Shown: in pieces, positions 62,625-64,000 of the stretch
Position numbering within the stretch: the stretch's first letter is position 1
Layout of the letters: each line of letters starts with the position of its first letter
DNA from: Symbiodinium natans
Taxonomy: Eukaryota; Sar; Dinophyceae; Suessiales; Symbiodiniaceae
NCBI GenBank assembly: GCA_905221605.1
Contig: CAJNDS010001001.1
Span: 869,049 to 933,048 of the forward strand
Direction: 5' to 3'
DNA: 64,000 nt
Made by a program: the position numbers and the translations under genes
Notes under the pieces: generated by a model
What the model was told of the DNA's origin: nothing
The model's database searches: none
The model's input: only the letters and a program-made list of their open reading frames with translations

Positions 62625-62850
62625 GTTGGGATGTTCCCCCGGTATAGACTAACAGTCCTGAAAATTGGGATTCTCGTACCCCCCCATTATAACCCCTACT
62701 TTAAGGACTGTGAGTCTAGGCTGCCCAGTAACCCAGGCTTAAAAAGGGTGCCCTTTTTTGCTTAAAGGGGTTTATAAGGGAACCTAAACCCCCCAAAAAG
62801 GGAATAAGGGTACTACTGGGCAGCCTAGTAGTATAAGGGGGAACTTCCGA
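62625..62850. mobile_element. Nested pair: GGGATGTTCCCC element interrupted by a CAGTAACC element
   Basis: The outer element has ends TTGGGATGTTCCCCC and GGGGGAACTTCCGAA and an ACAGTCC/GGACTGT core. At 62716-62828 it is split by an element with perfect 15-base ends CTAGGCTGCCCAGTA/TACTGGGCAGCCTAG. The inner element closely matches the free copy at 22476-22588. Confidence 0.82.
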
Positions 62851-63604
62851 ACCCTGAAGCTGTTAATATCCGCCCTGAACCAGCCACTGACGAGGCAAAA
62901 CACCCCAAATGCTAAGGAGAGGCAGACCCGCAACAGTCGCCAACGGCTCAAAAGGCGCAAGGGGTTTAGGGTTTAGAGTTTAGGGTTTAGGGTTGGGTTA
63001 GGACACCCCCAAATCACCTTAGGGAAAAACGCGATTCGAAAAGAGACAGAAGTTTGGGGCCTCCTTTTTGCATCAAAAGGGTGGGCTTTCGGGAAAACAG
63101 TTCGAAAAGGAGGGATGCAAACGACCTAAAACCCACAGGTTTAGGGAGACTTTTGCACAAGCCCGCTGTGGGCTTGAGTAACTTTTGGGGTGTGGCATAT
63201 CACTTGGAGGTTCAGGGTACTTATCACCCTAATTATAACTCTACTTACAAGCCCCCTAAGTAGGTGATAAGTAGACTTCTTCATTGGGGCTATATATGAA
63301 GTAGGGTATATATATATATATATGTATCTTGTTTTGGTGAGTGTATATAAGGTTCCTTTTTAAAATTGGTGAGTGCACATATGCTGGGTGGCCTTTGGGG
63401 GTACAAGAAATATGAACCCTACTTCCCTAAGCCCTAAACCCTAAACCCTGAACCCTAAACCCTGCTTCATAGAAGTACCCATGAACCTCCAGGTAGGGCA
63501 TATTAGGGAGGGCGCAAGAGGTGCTCAGGAAGCCCCCCCTACATTTCGAAATCGCCACCACCCTAAAACCTTAAAAAAAAACCCACACCCGAAGCCCTAA
63601 ACCG

Positions 63605-63796
63605 AACCCTAAACCCTAAACCCTAAACCCTAAACCCTAAACCCTAAACCCTAAACCCTAAACCCTAAACCCTAAACCCTAAACCCTAAACCCTAAACCC
63701 TAAACCCTAAACCCTAAACCCTAAACCCTAACCCTAAACCCTAAACCCTAAACCCTAAACCCTCAACCCTAAACCCTAAACCCTAAACCCTACCCC
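63605..63796 (-). repeat. Telomere-like array, CCCTAAA orientation
   Basis: (CCCTAAA)n of about 190 bp with a few variants (CCCTAACCCTAAA, CCCTCAA). Opposite orientation to 13028-13296, which excludes a simple subtelomeric origin for all arrays. Confidence 0.97.
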
Positions 63797-63854
63797 TGTG
63801 ATGAAGATGTAAGCCCTGAACCAGAATCAAGTTTAGGGTGCAGGGCTCCAAACT

Positions 63855-63937
63855 TTCAAGCTTCTCAAGCAAGTTGCCACTGCGCTGGGCAAGTGCAGCT
63901 CCTCGAACTCATCCTCGCAATCTTGAGAAGAAGCCCC
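63855..63937 (-). other. Exon-like segment DEFEELHLPSAVATCLRSLK
   Basis: A minus-strand frame with an AG before it (at about 63917) and non-repetitive, codon-like sequence. It may be an N-terminal exon of the giant gene or belong to a neighbour beyond the window. No family recognised. Confidence 0.3.
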
Positions 63938-64000
63938 AAACGACAACCCCTCGAACAACATGAAGCCCTCAGAAGGGTAAAATAGGTTGGGATGTTCCCC

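Noticed and set aside
63605-63796. Chromosome end
   Set aside because: The array is followed by unique sequence, and arrays of both orientations occur throughout, so this is interstitial.
1-64000. Coccidian parasite (Eimeria-like) genome, which also has AAACCCT repeats
   Set aside because: No CAG arrays of the Eimeria type, a secA gene of the photosynthetic-plastid type is present, and GC/GA-AG introners fit dinoflagellates better.
1-64000. CRISPR array or bacterial mobile island
   Set aside because: Repeats are head-to-tail without unique equal-length spacers; genes have spliceosomal introns and no operons.

Overview
This is a eukaryotic nuclear window, most likely from a dinoflagellate (inference). 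Three things point there: a nuclear secA gene of the plastid type; introns that start with GT, GC or GA about equally often and always end in AG, with short target-site duplications at both ends (introner-type introns); and Arabidopsis-type TTTAGGG/CCCTAAA telomere-like arrays scattered in both orientations through the whole window. There are no bacterial operons, no rRNA or tRNA genes that I could recognise, and no CRISPR array. Long open frames are almost all repeat artefacts. The real coding sequence lies in exons of 22 to about 590 bases.

Two genes can be read, both on the minus strand. (1) secA, about 46.57 to 38.97 kb: roughly 20 or more exons, introns of 108 to about 430 bases, encoding the SecA preprotein translocase ATPase. 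It carries the Walker A, DEAD-like, NMAGRGTD and arginine-finger motifs and the C-terminal scaffold region, plus an unusual C-terminal extension. (2) A very large split gene from at least 60.19 kb to about 0.6 kb. More than 40 small exons read in order as two or three globin-type domains, an ankyrin-like segment, a polytopic membrane region and a TRP/ion-channel-like S6 segment. I assembled it exon by exon from reading frame and splice logic. Most joins are in frame with GN-AG introns and many have matching 4-base duplications.

The layout is striking. secA lies inside one roughly 9.9-kb intron of the giant gene, on the same strand, between two exons of one globin domain (47999-48039 and 38045-38091). 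The giant gene's other introns are tens of bases to several kb long. They are filled with telomere-like arrays, simple repeats, G/C homopolymers, and many families of miniature terminal-inverted-repeat elements. Several families occur both as free copies in the giant introns and as precise spliced introns in secA, so one pool of mobile elements appears to supply introns. Nested insertions, a near-identical 124-bp pair, an exon-fragment triplication in secA and a 260-bp tandem repeat show how active the region has been.

Limits: no searches were run. Protein families were recognised by eye. N-terminal secA exons, some exons of the giant gene (17-11 kb, 7-1.6 kb), and its start and stop are tentative.
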